Assembly: GCA_934667105.1 (NCBI GenBank)
Contig: CAKULG010000002.1
Span: 151,308 to 215,307, forward strand
Reading direction: 5' to 3'
From: an uncultured Clostridia bacterium
GTDB taxonomy: Bacteria > Bacillota > Clostridia > Christensenellales > Aristaeellaceae
Length of the DNA: 64,000 nt
Shown: in pieces, positions 1 through 7,510 of the stretch
How positions within the stretch are numbered: position 1 is the first letter of the stretch
How the letters are laid out: each line of letters starts with the position of its first letter
Notes under the pieces: model-generated
What the model saw: only the letters and a program-made list of their open reading frames with translations
What the model was told of the DNA's origin: nothing
The model's database searches: none
Made by a program: the position numbers and the translations under genes

Positions 1-194
1 TTCCCGAGCCGGAGAAAATGCCCGCTTCGGACGGCGAGGGCGGGTATCGCATTTCCCGGGCGGAGCCCAGCGAGGCGGCGCAGCCTGTGGATGCGCCCGC
101 CGAAAAAGCCGCTGAAGCCGCCCAGGCCCCTGCGGAGAGCAAGCCCCGCCGTCATCGCAGCCAGCGCGCCCAGCGGACGGAGGACGGCGAATAA
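1..194 (+). CDS. C-terminal tail of an unidentified protein (partial)
   Basis: The frame is open from the left edge of the window to a TAA at 192-194, about 63 codons. The visible residues are Ala/Pro/Glu-rich and end in a basic stretch (RRHRSQRAQRTEDGE), so this is probably a disordered tail and not a folded domain. Nothing in it allows a family call. Codon use and GC match the neighbours and the next gene begins 90 bases later on the same strand with its own ribosome-binding site, so the two could be co-transcribed. Confidence 0.6.
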   Translation, partial: PEPEKMPASDGEGGYRISRAEPSEAAQPVDAPAEKAAEAAQAPAESKPRRHRSQRAQRTEDGE

Positions 195-284
195 CCCCCT
201 TGCGCGTAAGGGATTCCAATGAAAAATCGCGCCGTCCGTCTCCCGGGAGGGAGCGGACGGCGCTTTCCATAACAGGAGGGAAAA

Positions 285-713
285 ATGAAACCGCTGCAAT
301 TGATGATTGTGGACGGCCAGGGGGGCGGCGTGGGCCGCCAGCTGGTGGAGGCCGTGCGGGCGGCGCAGCTGCCCTGCCGAATCACCGCCGTGGGGGCCAA
401 CAGCGCCGCCACGGCCGCCATGCTGAAGGCGGGGGCGGATCAGGGGGCCACAGGGGAAAACGCGGTGCGGGTCTGCGCCCGGGAGGCGCAGGTGATCGCC
501 GGGCCCATCGGCGTCGTGATTGCGGATTCACTGCTGGGCGAAATCACCCCCGCCATGGCCCTGGCCATTGGGCAAAGCCCCGCGCAAAAGCTGCTGCTGC
601 CCGTGAACCACTGCCGGAATAAAATCGTGGGCGTGGCCGATCTGAGCATGAAAGCGCTGATCAACGATTTTATCGCCCAGCTTCGGGGCTTGACAACGGC
701 GGCGGAAATATAG
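285..713 (+). CDS. DUF3842 family protein
   Basis: A 142-residue protein with the signature layout of DUF3842: an N-terminal strand followed by VDGQGGGVGRQ (residues about 6-16), then ATAAMLKAGADQGATGENA (about 43-61) and GPIGVVIADSLLGEITPAMA (about 75-94). The glycine-rich start suggests a Rossmann-like nucleotide-binding fold, but no activity is established for the family as far as I know. AGGAGG lies just upstream of the ATG. Its last codons overlap the -35 region of the promoter for the next gene. The family call is secure; the function is unknown. Confidence 0.9.
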   Translation: MKPLQLMIVDGQGGGVGRQLVEAVRAAQLPCRITAVGANSAATAAMLKAGADQGATGENAVRVCAREAQVIAGPIGVVIADSLLGEITPAMALAIGQSPAQKLLLPVNHCRNKIVGVADLSMKALINDFIAQLRGLTTAAEI

Positions 714-719
714 TATACT
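690..719 (+). promoter_or_regulatory. Sigma-A type promoter for the ECF transporter leader
   Basis: TTGACA at 690-695 and TATACT at 714-719 are separated by 18 bases. The promoter overlaps the end of the DUF3842 gene (TAG at 711-713). Transcription would start near 726, leaving a leader of roughly 220 bases before the start codon at 945. Confidence 0.8.
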
Positions 720-725
720 TTTCCC

Positions 726-856
726 GTCGGCAGGAAGCCGGTATTCGCCCCGCAGAAGCAGGGCGGGCCGCAAGGCCGTTATGGGAGAACGTCTTTTTTT
801 CGCATGGATGCCCGAAGGCATGAAAGCGCGCAAAGCCGCTTTCTGCCTTCTTTTTT
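726..856 (+). promoter_or_regulatory. Structured leader with transcription attenuator, class unknown
   Basis: Between the promoter and the ECF gene lies an RNA with several local helices, for example GGCC-GCAA-GGCC at 766-777 with a GNRA-type loop and CCCGC (749-753) opposite GCGGG (763-767). It ends in a strong intrinsic terminator at 814-856. A short alternative hairpin, ATGCC (808-812) with GGCAT (817-821), would compete with the outer terminator stem and is a candidate antiterminator. I could not match the leader to the FMN, TPP, THF, cobalamin, preQ1 or ZTP consensus from memory. Confidence 0.55.
814..856 (+). terminator. Intrinsic terminator inside the ECF leader
   Basis: GAAGGCA (814-820) pairs with TGCCTTC (844-850) and GAAAGCG (822-828) with CGCTTTC (837-843). 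This makes a 14-bp stem with one bulged base, followed directly by six T at 851-856. It lies 88 bases before the start codon of the gene it would control. Confidence 0.85.
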
Positions 857-944
857 ATGGCGTTTTTCCGCAATCACCGGGGTGAAAAAATTCGCGGCTT
901 CACCCCGTCCCATCCTTCCGCCTGCCGCAGCGGCGCGAGGCTTT

Positions 945-1478
945 ATGCGCTCCAAATTTTCCGTTCAACATTTGGTGCTTGCCGGGCTGTGCCTGGCCCT
1001 TTGCATGGTGCTTCCCTTCCTGACCAGCCAAATTCCCCAATTTGGCCGCATGCTCTCCCCCATGCACATTCCCGTGCTGCTGTGCGGGTTTCTGTGCGGC
1101 TGGCCCTGGGGCCTGGCGGTGGGGCTGATCGCGCCGCCGCTGCGGTATCTGCTCTTTGGCATGCCGCCGATTTTCCCCTCCGGCGCGGGCATGATGGTGG
1201 AGTTGGCGGTGTACGGCCTGTGCACGGGGCTCTTCTATCGCCGTTTTCCCCGCAAGCCCGTCTATCTGTATGTGTCGCTGGTGCTGGCCATGCTGCTGGG
1301 ACGGCTGTGCTGGGGCGCGGTGCGCTGGCTGTTCACCTGCTTCGGCGCGGGCGCTTTCACCTTCCAAGCCTTCCTAACCGGCGCGTTCATCAGCGCCTGG
1401 CCAGGCATCGTGTGTCATCTGCTGGTGATTCCGCCGCTGGTGATGGCGCTGAAAAAAGGCGGCGTTTTGAAGGATTAA
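945..1478 (+). CDS. ECF transporter S component (substrate-binding membrane subunit)
   Basis: A 177-residue membrane protein with about five hydrophobic segments and the block MLSPMHIPVLLCGFLCG (about residues 33-49) followed by GLIAPPLRYLLFGMPP, typical of energy-coupling-factor S components that bind vitamins or related micronutrients and pair with a shared EcfAA'T module. No EcfA or EcfT gene is in this window, so this is a solitary group-II type S subunit. I chose the ATG at 945 because the protein homology starts there; the frame opens earlier but runs through the terminator leader. Substrate cannot be read from the sequence. Confidence 0.85.
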   Translation: MRSKFSVQHLVLAGLCLALCMVLPFLTSQIPQFGRMLSPMHIPVLLCGFLCGWPWGLAVGLIAPPLRYLLFGMPPIFPSGAGMMVELAVYGLCTGLFYRRFPRKPVYLYVSLVLAMLLGRLCWGAVRWLFTCFGAGAFTFQAFLTGAFISAWPGIVCHLLVIPPLVMALKKGGVLKD

Positions 1479-1640
1479 GCCGCTTCCGCGCAGACGCCGC
1501 CCTGCCGCTGGAAAGGGCGGGGTATCCTTCCTGGTTCCCGTCCGGAACGGCGCGCATATTCTGATAGCAAGGGAGGTTCTCTCCCGCCATCAGCGGCGGC
1601 AGCCGCCCGTTGGCTGTCGCCAGCGGAGCGTGAATAAATC

Positions 1641-2027
1641 GTGAAACGCGGTGACATATATTTTGCTGATCTGGATCCCGTAATCGGTTCCGAACAGGGC
1701 GGCTTCCGCCCCGTGCTCATCATTCAAAACGACCTGGGCAATCGCTTCTCTCCCACCGTGATTGCGCTTCCCCTCACTTCAAAAACCGGCAAAGCGCCTC
1801 TGCGCACGCATGTGCCGCTGGTTCCGCCCCAGGGGGGCGTAAGCCGCCCTTCCATCATTCTGTGCGAGCAGGTGCGCACCTTGGAAAAATCGCGTCTGGG
1901 CCGGTATCTGGGCACGCTGCGGCCTGAAAAGCTGCTGCTGGTGGAGCGCGCGCTGGCGGCGGCGGTGGGCCAAAGCCAGCCCACGGCGGATGAAGAAAAC
2001 GAAACGGCCTGTGAAAACGAAGAGTAA
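1641..2027 (+). CDS. MazF/PemK-type endoribonuclease (EndoA-like), no antitoxin beside it
   Basis: A 128-residue protein opening with KRGDIYFADLDPVIGSEQGG, the hallmark of MazF/PemK toxins, followed by RPVLIIQND and the region LPLTSKTGK. These enzymes cut single-stranded RNA at short sequences. The start is a GTG at 1641; an in-frame stop (TAA, 1635-1637) excludes anything longer. The last 15 or so residues are acidic and extend past the usual length of about 117. MazE or EndoAI normally lies directly upstream, but only 162 non-coding bases separate this gene from the ECF gene, and I find no antitoxin-like frame there. Confidence 0.88.
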   Translation: MKRGDIYFADLDPVIGSEQGGFRPVLIIQNDLGNRFSPTVIALPLTSKTGKAPLRTHVPLVPPQGGVSRPSIILCEQVRTLEKSRLGRYLGTLRPEKLLLVERALAAAVGQSQPTADEENETACENEE

Positions 2028-2030
2028 AAA

Positions 2031-2085
2031 TACAAAAATGCGGGAGAGGTATTCTTTGACCGTCGAAGAATACCCCTCCCCTCGT
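2031..2085 (+). repeat. Palindromic intergenic element, copy between mazF and the AEC gene
   Basis: GGGAGAGGTATTCTTTGA (2042-2059) faces TCGAAGAATACCCCTCCC (2063-2080), a stem of 16-17 pairs in the gap between two convergent genes. The TGCGGG entry and CTTTG at the arm tip match the other copies in this window. It probably also ends transcription from both sides. Confidence 0.65.
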
Positions 2086-2103
2086 TATTACGGCTTTATC
2101 CCC

Positions 2104-3006
2104 TTACAGCAGCAGCATCACCAGCGGAATGGTAGCCACGGAAAGGGCGGTGGTCAGGGCCACGCCGCCCACGGCCAGTTCCCGTGCCCGGGGTGTGGAA
2201 TAGGCGGAGGCCTGCATCACCGTGTTCGAGGCGGCAGGCATGGCGCAGGTGATGAAGATTGCCCGGGCCAAATCCCCTGTAAGGCCCAGCAGCCGCATGG
2301 CCCCCAGCGCCAGCACCGGAAAAAGCAGCAGCCGCACGGCGCAGGCCGCCAGAAACCGCCCGTTTTTCAGCAGCGCGGGACGAAGCTGGGCGAAATACGC
2401 CCCGGCGATCAGCATGGCCAAGGGGGTGGCCACGCCGCCCAGCGCCGCCACGGTATCCGACAGCACAGCGGGCAGCCGCAGCCCCAAAAGCTGCATCGTC
2501 AGGCCCAGCGCCACCGCGACCATCACGGGGTTTACCATCTTGCGCAGGCCCATTTTTATATCCCGATAAAACAGCGCCAGCGCCACCGACCAGCTGATGA
2601 TATTAAACGCCGTCACAAAGGCCACGCCATACCCAATGGCCTGGGGCCCCAGCGCCGCTTCAATCATGGGATAGCCCATAAACCCGCAATTGGACAGGAC
2701 GCACAATTGCACATACACCGCCCGCTCGTCATGGGGGCACTTGCGATAAATCAGAAAGCAAACGCCCAGGGCCAGCCCCAGAAAAATCAAGGAGAAAAAG
2801 AAGGCCTGAAGCCAATCTAATTGCACCGTGCCGTGCTCCAATTGCTCCAGCTTGGAATAATTCAGGCAGGGATTGGCGATATTCACCACCAGGCTGGTCA
2901 ACGTGAGGATGCTTTGATCGTTCCATATTTTTTTCCGCGCCATCAGATAGCCCGCCGCGGCCATCAGAAATAAAATAAGCACCTGGTGCAGCGTCGCCAT
3001 TTCCAT
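2104..3006 (-). CDS. AEC family transporter (auxin efflux carrier / malate permease type)
   Basis: A 300-residue integral membrane protein with about ten hydrophobic segments arranged in two halves. Landmarks are the N-terminal GYLMARKKIW, VVNIANPCLNYSKLE in the first half, and the helix containing MPAASNTVMQASAY (about residues 252-265), which is characteristic of the AEC family (YfdV, MleP, plant PIN-like). Members export or exchange organic acids. The start has two methionines, at 3006 and 3000, and I keep the longer one. It is monocistronic and convergent with mazF. Substrate is not predictable here. Confidence 0.85.
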   Translation of the reverse strand: MEMATLHQVLILFLMAAAGYLMARKKIWNDQSILTLTSLVVNIANPCLNYSKLEQLEHGTVQLDWLQAFFFSLIFLGLALGVCFLIYRKCPHDERAVYVQLCVLSNCGFMGYPMIEAALGPQAIGYGVAFVTAFNIISWSVALALFYRDIKMGLRKMVNPVMVAVALGLTMQLLGLRLPAVLSDTVAALGGVATPLAMLIAGAYFAQLRPALLKNGRFLAACAVRLLLFPVLALGAMRLLGLTGDLARAIFITCAMPAASNTVMQASAYSTPRARELAVGGVALTTALSVATIPLVMLLL

Positions 3007-3154
3007 GCAGGTTTCCCCCTCGTCCTTTGTAGCAGCACAGGAAGAGTGTATTCTTCAAGCAAGCCGCTTCCTCCTGCCCGGAAAGAAAATTCTTTTCCCG
3101 CCGCACTCCTTTTTCGCCGCCGCATAGGATGATGATGAAACCAGGAAAGGAGCG

Positions 3155-3823
3155 ATGATCTGCATGGATACATCCAATAATCAAGCGAACAACAATCAAA
3201 CGAACTGCGCCTACCAATACACCGTGAAGCGGGGCGACAGCTTCTACCTGATCGCCCATCGCCACGGCGTGCAGCTGCGGGATCTGCTGGCCGCCAACCC
3301 GGATATTCCCCCCTCCCGGCTGACGGTGGGCGACGTGCTGTGCATCCCCTACGGCGACGCGGTGCAAACCCCGGCGGGCGACCGGGAGAATTGCGAAACA
3401 CCCTCTACCCCGGAAACCCCGTCTACGCCGGAAACGCCGTCCACTCCCGAAACGCCTTCTACCCCCGAAACCCCGTCCACCCCGGAAACGCCCTCTAACG
3501 TATGCCCGCCCAATCGCCGGGCCGTTGTGCAGGAGGGGCAGACGGCCAGCGATTTACAGCTGCGCTACGGCCTGAGCTATTACACCCTCAAATCCACCAA
3601 CCAGGATACTGATCTGGAGGCCCTCAAGGGCGGCGACGTGGTGTGCATTCCCCAGGCCAACGTGCCCTGTCCCCTGCCTGCCAGCGTGACGCTCCAGGAG
3701 GGCGACACCCTGGAATCCATCGCCGTTACATACAATCTGCCCATTGCCAGCCTGCTGCGGGCCAATCCCTGCCTCGCGCCGGAGGATTTCACCGCCGGAG
3801 CCGTTGTGAAGCTGCCCAACTAA
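3155..3823 (+). CDS. Triple LysM-domain protein with a TPETPS repeat linker
   Basis: The 222-residue product has three LysM peptidoglycan-binding modules: about residues 20-68 (YTVKRGDSFYLIAHRHGV), 120-165 and 171-222 (VTLQEGDTLESIAVTYNLP). Between the first and second lies a low-complexity linker made of six TPETPS units. No signal peptide is visible, so it may be released or secreted in a non-classical way, as some spore-envelope LysM proteins are, or it may act inside the cell. AAAGGAG lies only 2 bases before the ATG at 3155 and 11 before the ATG at 3164, so the true start could be the second. Confidence 0.85.
   Translation: MICMDTSNNQANNNQTNCAYQYTVKRGDSFYLIAHRHGVQLRDLLAANPDIPPSRLTVGDVLCIPYGDAVQTPAGDRENCETPSTPETPSTPETPSTPETPSTPETPSTPETPSNVCPPNRRAVVQEGQTASDLQLRYGLSYYTLKSTNQDTDLEALKGGDVVCIPQANVPCPLPASVTLQEGDTLESIAVTYNLPIASLLRANPCLAPEDFTAGAVVKLPN
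3403..3494 (+). repeat. 18-bp minisatellite encoding (TPETPS)n
   Basis: About five to six tandem copies of an 18-base unit within the LysM gene. The copies differ almost only at third codon positions, so the peptide is more conserved than the DNA. That fits selection on the linker and not a very recent expansion. Confidence 0.85.
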
Positions 3824-3830
3824 ATAAATT

Positions 3831-3921
3831 GAGGCTGTGCGAAAAACGAAAACAAAATATTTGCGGGGGAACCGTTCTTTGTAAGCCAAGGAACGGTTCC
3901 CTCCTCCAAGAAGACTGTATG
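3831..3921 (+). repeat. Palindromic intergenic element with conserved flanks, copy after the LysM gene
   Basis: The flank CTGTGCGAAAAACGAAAAC leads into TTGCGGGGGAACCGTTCTTTG (arm from about 3863) and the opposing CAAGGAACGGTTCCC. The flank GACTGTATGGG follows. Both the stem and the non-paired flanks recur in other gaps in this window, which marks a repeat family and not only a terminator. Nothing else that looks coding is present in the 318-base gap 3824-4141 apart from the hairpin at 4057-4107. Confidence 0.75.
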
Positions 3922-4056
3922 GGTTAGGCAAAAGCAGGCGCTCGACTTGCATTTCCGCCGGCAAAAAGGAGCTTGCTTCTCGCCGTAATTCCAAATTCCT
4001 CGTTGTTGAAGATGTGCTTTTCACAGTCCCGATGCAAACACGAATAAATGCATAAA

Positions 4057-4107
4057 GCATGCGCTCCGACCCGCTGGCAATTTTTCATTGCAGGTCAGAG
4101 CGCATGC
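4057..4107 (-). terminator. Large hairpin after the L,D-transpeptidase gene
   Basis: GCATGCGCTC with GACC (4057-4072) pairs with GGTC and GAGCGCATGC (to 4107), a stem of about 15 pairs with one mismatch. It lies 35 bases downstream of the stop codon of the minus-strand gene. The T tract behind it is weak, so it may be a 3-prime end stabiliser as much as a terminator. Confidence 0.6.
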
Positions 4108-4141
4108 CTGTTATATTCTCGCTTTTAGCCGCCGTCCGTTT

Positions 4142-5749
4142 TTAATCCTCGGGGCTTGGGGTGGGCGTGGCCTGGCTGCGCGCCTCGTCATAGAGCGCCT
4201 GCAGCGTCTGCTTGCCCGCCGCGCCGTCGGCGGAAAGGCCCCGGGCCCGCTGATACGCCTTCACGGCACTCTTGGTTCCCTCCCGGTATTGGCCCGTCAC
4301 GGTGCCGGTATAGAAGCCCAGTTCCTTCAGCTTCATTTGCAGCCAGTAAACGTCCTCGCCCGATTTGCCCACGGACAGGGCCCGCATTTCCGTGGCCGGG
4401 GGCTGCGCGCCGTCGTAGGCGGGGAAGGGAGTGGGGGCGGGCGTGGTCTTGGGCGCGTATTTGGAGGCGTCGTAATCCCCGGGCTTAATGGCGTAGCGCA
4501 GCTCGGGATCCGCCTCCGCGTCCTCATGAATCCACACCTTCATGCCCTTCTTGGCATGCTCATAAATCCATTTCGCGTCCGCCAGCGTCAGGCGGATGCA
4601 GCCGTGGGAGCCGCGCTTGCCCAGCCCCGTCAGGGAAGCGACCTTCAGGGTGGTATAATCGCTGCTATCCACATACAGCACGCTGTGGAAAGCGATTTCG
4701 GGGGTGATTTTCGTCCAATACCGGCCCTCGCCGCCGCCCCAGTTGGGAAATTTGCAATGGGAGCGTCGCTCGCCGCTCAAAGTGAAGGTGCCCAGAGGGC
4801 TGGGATATTTCTTCGTGCCGGTGGCGCAGAGGAAGGCGCGATCCAGAATGGTGTAATCCTGGGTTTCCTCGCTGTATTTCCACACCTTCACCACCTGGTT
4901 GTTCACATCCACCTCAAAGAAATAATCCTTGGGGCGTTCGGGGCGGGGAGTGCTGGCACTGTCCACCACGTCGGTTTCGTTAAAGAGGGCGTTCCAGGTG
5001 GCCTCGTCCACCGTGCCGGTAACGTCCAGGCCGTTATACTCCTGGAATTGCTTCACGGCCGCCTGGGTTTGCCTCATATAGTTGTTGGTGGTTTTATGAT
5101 AGGTGAAAAAGCCCAGATCCATCAACCGCTGCTGCACCAGGGGCACCTCGCTGCCCGTATAGCCGTAGGAGAGGCTTTTCTTAAACTCCCGGTAGGGCCC
5201 CGGCGTGGGCGATGCGGTGGGCACGGGCGAGGGCGAAGGAGTAGGCGTGGGCGAGGGGGTAGGCCGGTCCATCAGGGCAAAGAGCGCCTCCTGGGTTTTC
5301 ACATCCGCCGTGCCGGTGATTTCCAGGCCTTTTTCCCCCTGGAAGGTCTGGATGGCGGCGGTGGTGCCCTCCAGGAAATTGCCGCTGGCGCTGCCCCAAT
5401 AATAGCCCAGCTCCGTGAGCTTTTCCTGAAGCAGCTTCACATCCTCCCCCGAATCGCCATAGCGCAGGGGGCGATAGCAGTCGCCATAGATAATTTCCAG
5501 GGTGCGCGCGTCCGCCTCCCCCGTTTCCTCCAGGCCGTAGGCCGCCTGCACGGCGCTCACCGCCGTCTGGGTGGCGGCGGTATACTGCTCCCCGGCCCGC
5601 ACGGAGGTATAGTTCAATTGGCGCAGCCGGGTGTTCAGCTCCAGCACCTCGGGGCCGCTGTCGCCCAGCTTCAGGCCCTTTTCCTCGCCCAGGGCGAACC
5701 CGCCCAGGCACAGGGAAAGCAGCAAAAGAAATGAAATGAACCGCTTCAT
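4142..5749 (-). CDS. Secreted L,D-transpeptidase (YkuD) with four peptidoglycan-binding repeats
   Basis: 535 residues. A signal peptide covers residues 1-21. Three PG_binding_1 repeats follow at about 29-88, 98-160 and 198-257, with a Pro/Thr/Ser linker at 162-185 between the second and third. The YkuD catalytic domain spans about 275-410, with HSVLYVD (His355) and SHGCIRL (381-387, catalytic Cys384). A fourth PG-binding repeat lies at about 460-520 before a short TPTPSP tail. Such enzymes make 3-3 crosslinks in the wall or attach proteins to it. Having the catalytic domain flanked by binding repeats on both sides is less common than the usual single N-terminal repeat set. Confidence 0.92.
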   Translation of the reverse strand: MKRFISFLLLLSLCLGGFALGEEKGLKLGDSGPEVLELNTRLRQLNYTSVRAGEQYTAATQTAVSAVQAAYGLEETGEADARTLEIIYGDCYRPLRYGDSGEDVKLLQEKLTELGYYWGSASGNFLEGTTAAIQTFQGEKGLEITGTADVKTQEALFALMDRPTPSPTPTPSPSPVPTASPTPGPYREFKKSLSYGYTGSEVPLVQQRLMDLGFFTYHKTTNNYMRQTQAAVKQFQEYNGLDVTGTVDEATWNALFNETDVVDSASTPRPERPKDYFFEVDVNNQVVKVWKYSEETQDYTILDRAFLCATGTKKYPSPLGTFTLSGERRSHCKFPNWGGGEGRYWTKITPEIAFHSVLYVDSSDYTTLKVASLTGLGKRGSHGCIRLTLADAKWIYEHAKKGMKVWIHEDAEADPELRYAIKPGDYDASKYAPKTTPAPTPFPAYDGAQPPATEMRALSVGKSGEDVYWLQMKLKELGFYTGTVTGQYREGTKSAVKAYQRARGLSADGAAGKQTLQALYDEARSQATPTPSPED

Positions 5750-5881
5750 GCAATCATCACCTCGTGTGTTTTGGCATGCCCTCGTATGGCCTGATTTTAC
5801 CGCGAATTTCGGAGAAAAATCAAGCGGAACATTCTGCCAGGCGCGGCGCCTTTTTGCTTTGGCAGGCTTGCGTTTGCGCTT

Positions 5882-7288
5882 TTATTCCTCCTGCGCCAGC
5901 TGCTGGCCCATCATCACGCCCATCACGGAGGCCATCATCAGGCCCCGGGTCCAGCCGCTGGAATCGCCCAGGCAGTGCAGGCCCTGGATGTTCGTGTTAA
6001 ATTTCTGATCCATGCGGATGCGATTGGAATAGAATTTCAGCTCGGGGGAATACAGCAGCGTTTCCGCCCCCGCGAAGCCGGGCACCACCTCGTCCATGGC
6101 CTGCATAAAATGGATAATATTGGTCATGGCGCGATACGGCATGGCGGCGGTAATATCCCCCGCCACGGCGTCGGGCAGCGTGGGGCGCACGTTGTCCCGG
6201 GTCAGTTCCTTCTGCCAGGTGCGCTTGCCATCCAGAATATCCCCGAAGCGCTGCACCAGAATATGGCCGCTGCCCAGCATATTGGTCAACTCGCCCACCT
6301 TCTGGGCGTAGGCGATGGGCTGATTAAAGGGCTCGGTGAAATTGTGGGAGCAGAGAATGGCCAGGTTGGTATTATTGGTTTTCAGCTCCTTATAGGAATG
6401 GCCGTTCACCACCGCCAGGTCGTTATCATAATTTTCCTGGCTTACAAAGCCGCCGGGGTTCTGGCAGAAGGTGCGAACCTTATCCTTAAAGGGCCGGGGA
6501 TAGCCCACCAGCTTGCTTTCATACAGCACGCGGTTCACCGTCTCCATCACCTCGTTGCGCACCTCCACCCGCACGCCGATATCCACCGTGCCGGGCTGAT
6601 GCGCAATGCCGTGCTCCTCGCACAGCTTCTCCAGCCAATCCGCGCCCCGGCGGCCCGTGGCCACCACCGTGTGCTCCGCGCGGATTTCCTCCTGCACGCC
6701 CTTCTTTTCCACCACCGCGCCCGCGCAGCGGTTGCCCTCCAGCAGGATGTTCACGCAGTTATAGCCGAACCAAATTTCCACGCCGTGCTCCAGCAGATAT
6801 TTTTCAATATCGTGATAGAGAATCTGCGCCTTTTCCGTGCCCAGATGCCGGATGGGGCAATCCACCAGCTTCAGCCCCGCCCGGATGGCCCGAAGGCGGA
6901 TTTTCTTGATTTCCTCGTTCTGGCCCAGACCCTCCACATGGCTGTCCGCGCCGAAGGAGAGATAAATCTGATCGGTGTAATCGATCATTTCCTGGGCGTG
7001 ATTTTCCCCGATCAATTCGGGCAGCTGGCCGCCCACCTCATAGGAAAGGGAAAGCTTGCCATCGGAAAACGCGCCCGCGCCGGAAAAGCCGGTGGTGATA
7101 TGGCAATAGGGCTTGCAATTCATGCACGCCCCCGTTTTCACCTTGGGACAATGCCGGTTTTCAATGGCCGCGCCCTTTTCCACGATCATAATCTTTTTCT
7201 TGCTGCCCTTGCGCAGCATTTCCAGCGCGGTAAAAATTCCCGCCGGGCCCGCGCCCACAATCAAAATATCCGTCTGCATTTTCTCCAC
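5882..7288 (-). CDS. FAD-dependent dehydrogenase / oxidoreductase (COG2509 type)
   Basis: 468 residues with an N-terminal dinucleotide fold (ILIVGAGPAGIFTALEM, residues about 8-24), a cysteine-containing segment (ACMNCKPYCH, about 53-62), GFSGAGAFSDGKLSLS, a second nucleotide motif (VVATGRRGADWL) and a C-terminal GDSSGWTRGLMMASVMG that closes the FAD site. This is the layout of the uncharacterised FAD-dependent dehydrogenases common in Clostridia. Substrate is unknown. It is monocistronic; the upstream 220 bases contain the end of the convergent regulator gene and no obvious operator. Confidence 0.85.
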   Translation of the reverse strand: MEKMQTDILIVGAGPAGIFTALEMLRKGSKKKIMIVEKGAAIENRHCPKVKTGACMNCKPYCHITTGFSGAGAFSDGKLSLSYEVGGQLPELIGENHAQEMIDYTDQIYLSFGADSHVEGLGQNEEIKKIRLRAIRAGLKLVDCPIRHLGTEKAQILYHDIEKYLLEHGVEIWFGYNCVNILLEGNRCAGAVVEKKGVQEEIRAEHTVVATGRRGADWLEKLCEEHGIAHQPGTVDIGVRVEVRNEVMETVNRVLYESKLVGYPRPFKDKVRTFCQNPGGFVSQENYDNDLAVVNGHSYKELKTNNTNLAILCSHNFTEPFNQPIAYAQKVGELTNMLGSGHILVQRFGDILDGKRTWQKELTRDNVRPTLPDAVAGDITAAMPYRAMTNIIHFMQAMDEVVPGFAGAETLLYSPELKFYSNRIRMDQKFNTNIQGLHCLGDSSGWTRGLMMASVMGVMMGQQLAQEE

Positions 7289-7510
7289 CCGCTTCCATCG
7301 TTATGGGCCTTTGCGCCCAAATATATTAAAAGCCAGAAACGCGAATCTGTCAACCGTCTTTGTCAAAATTGTTACAGTTATTCGCTTTTCCGGGGAAAAC
7401 TCGGAAAGCCGCGACGCGGATTTTCTTTCCCGAGGCGGGCAAGCAAAGGAAAACGCAGACCCGGGCCAAAAAGGAGCCGGCAAACGACGCTTTCCAGCCT
7501 GAAAACCGCA

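Noticed and set aside
720..945. Cobalamin riboswitch before the ECF gene, because of GGAAGCCGGT
   Set aside because: The B12 box and the CCGGTGxxxxTCCGG type pairing are missing.
3403..3494. Short regular repeats resembling a CRISPR array
   Set aside because: The units are contiguous 18-mers without spacers and lie in frame inside the LysM gene, encoding TPETPS.
4088..5734. 548-residue plus-strand frame
   Set aside because: It is the antisense shadow of the L,D-transpeptidase gene, with low-complexity His/Gly/Arg composition and no ribosome-binding site.
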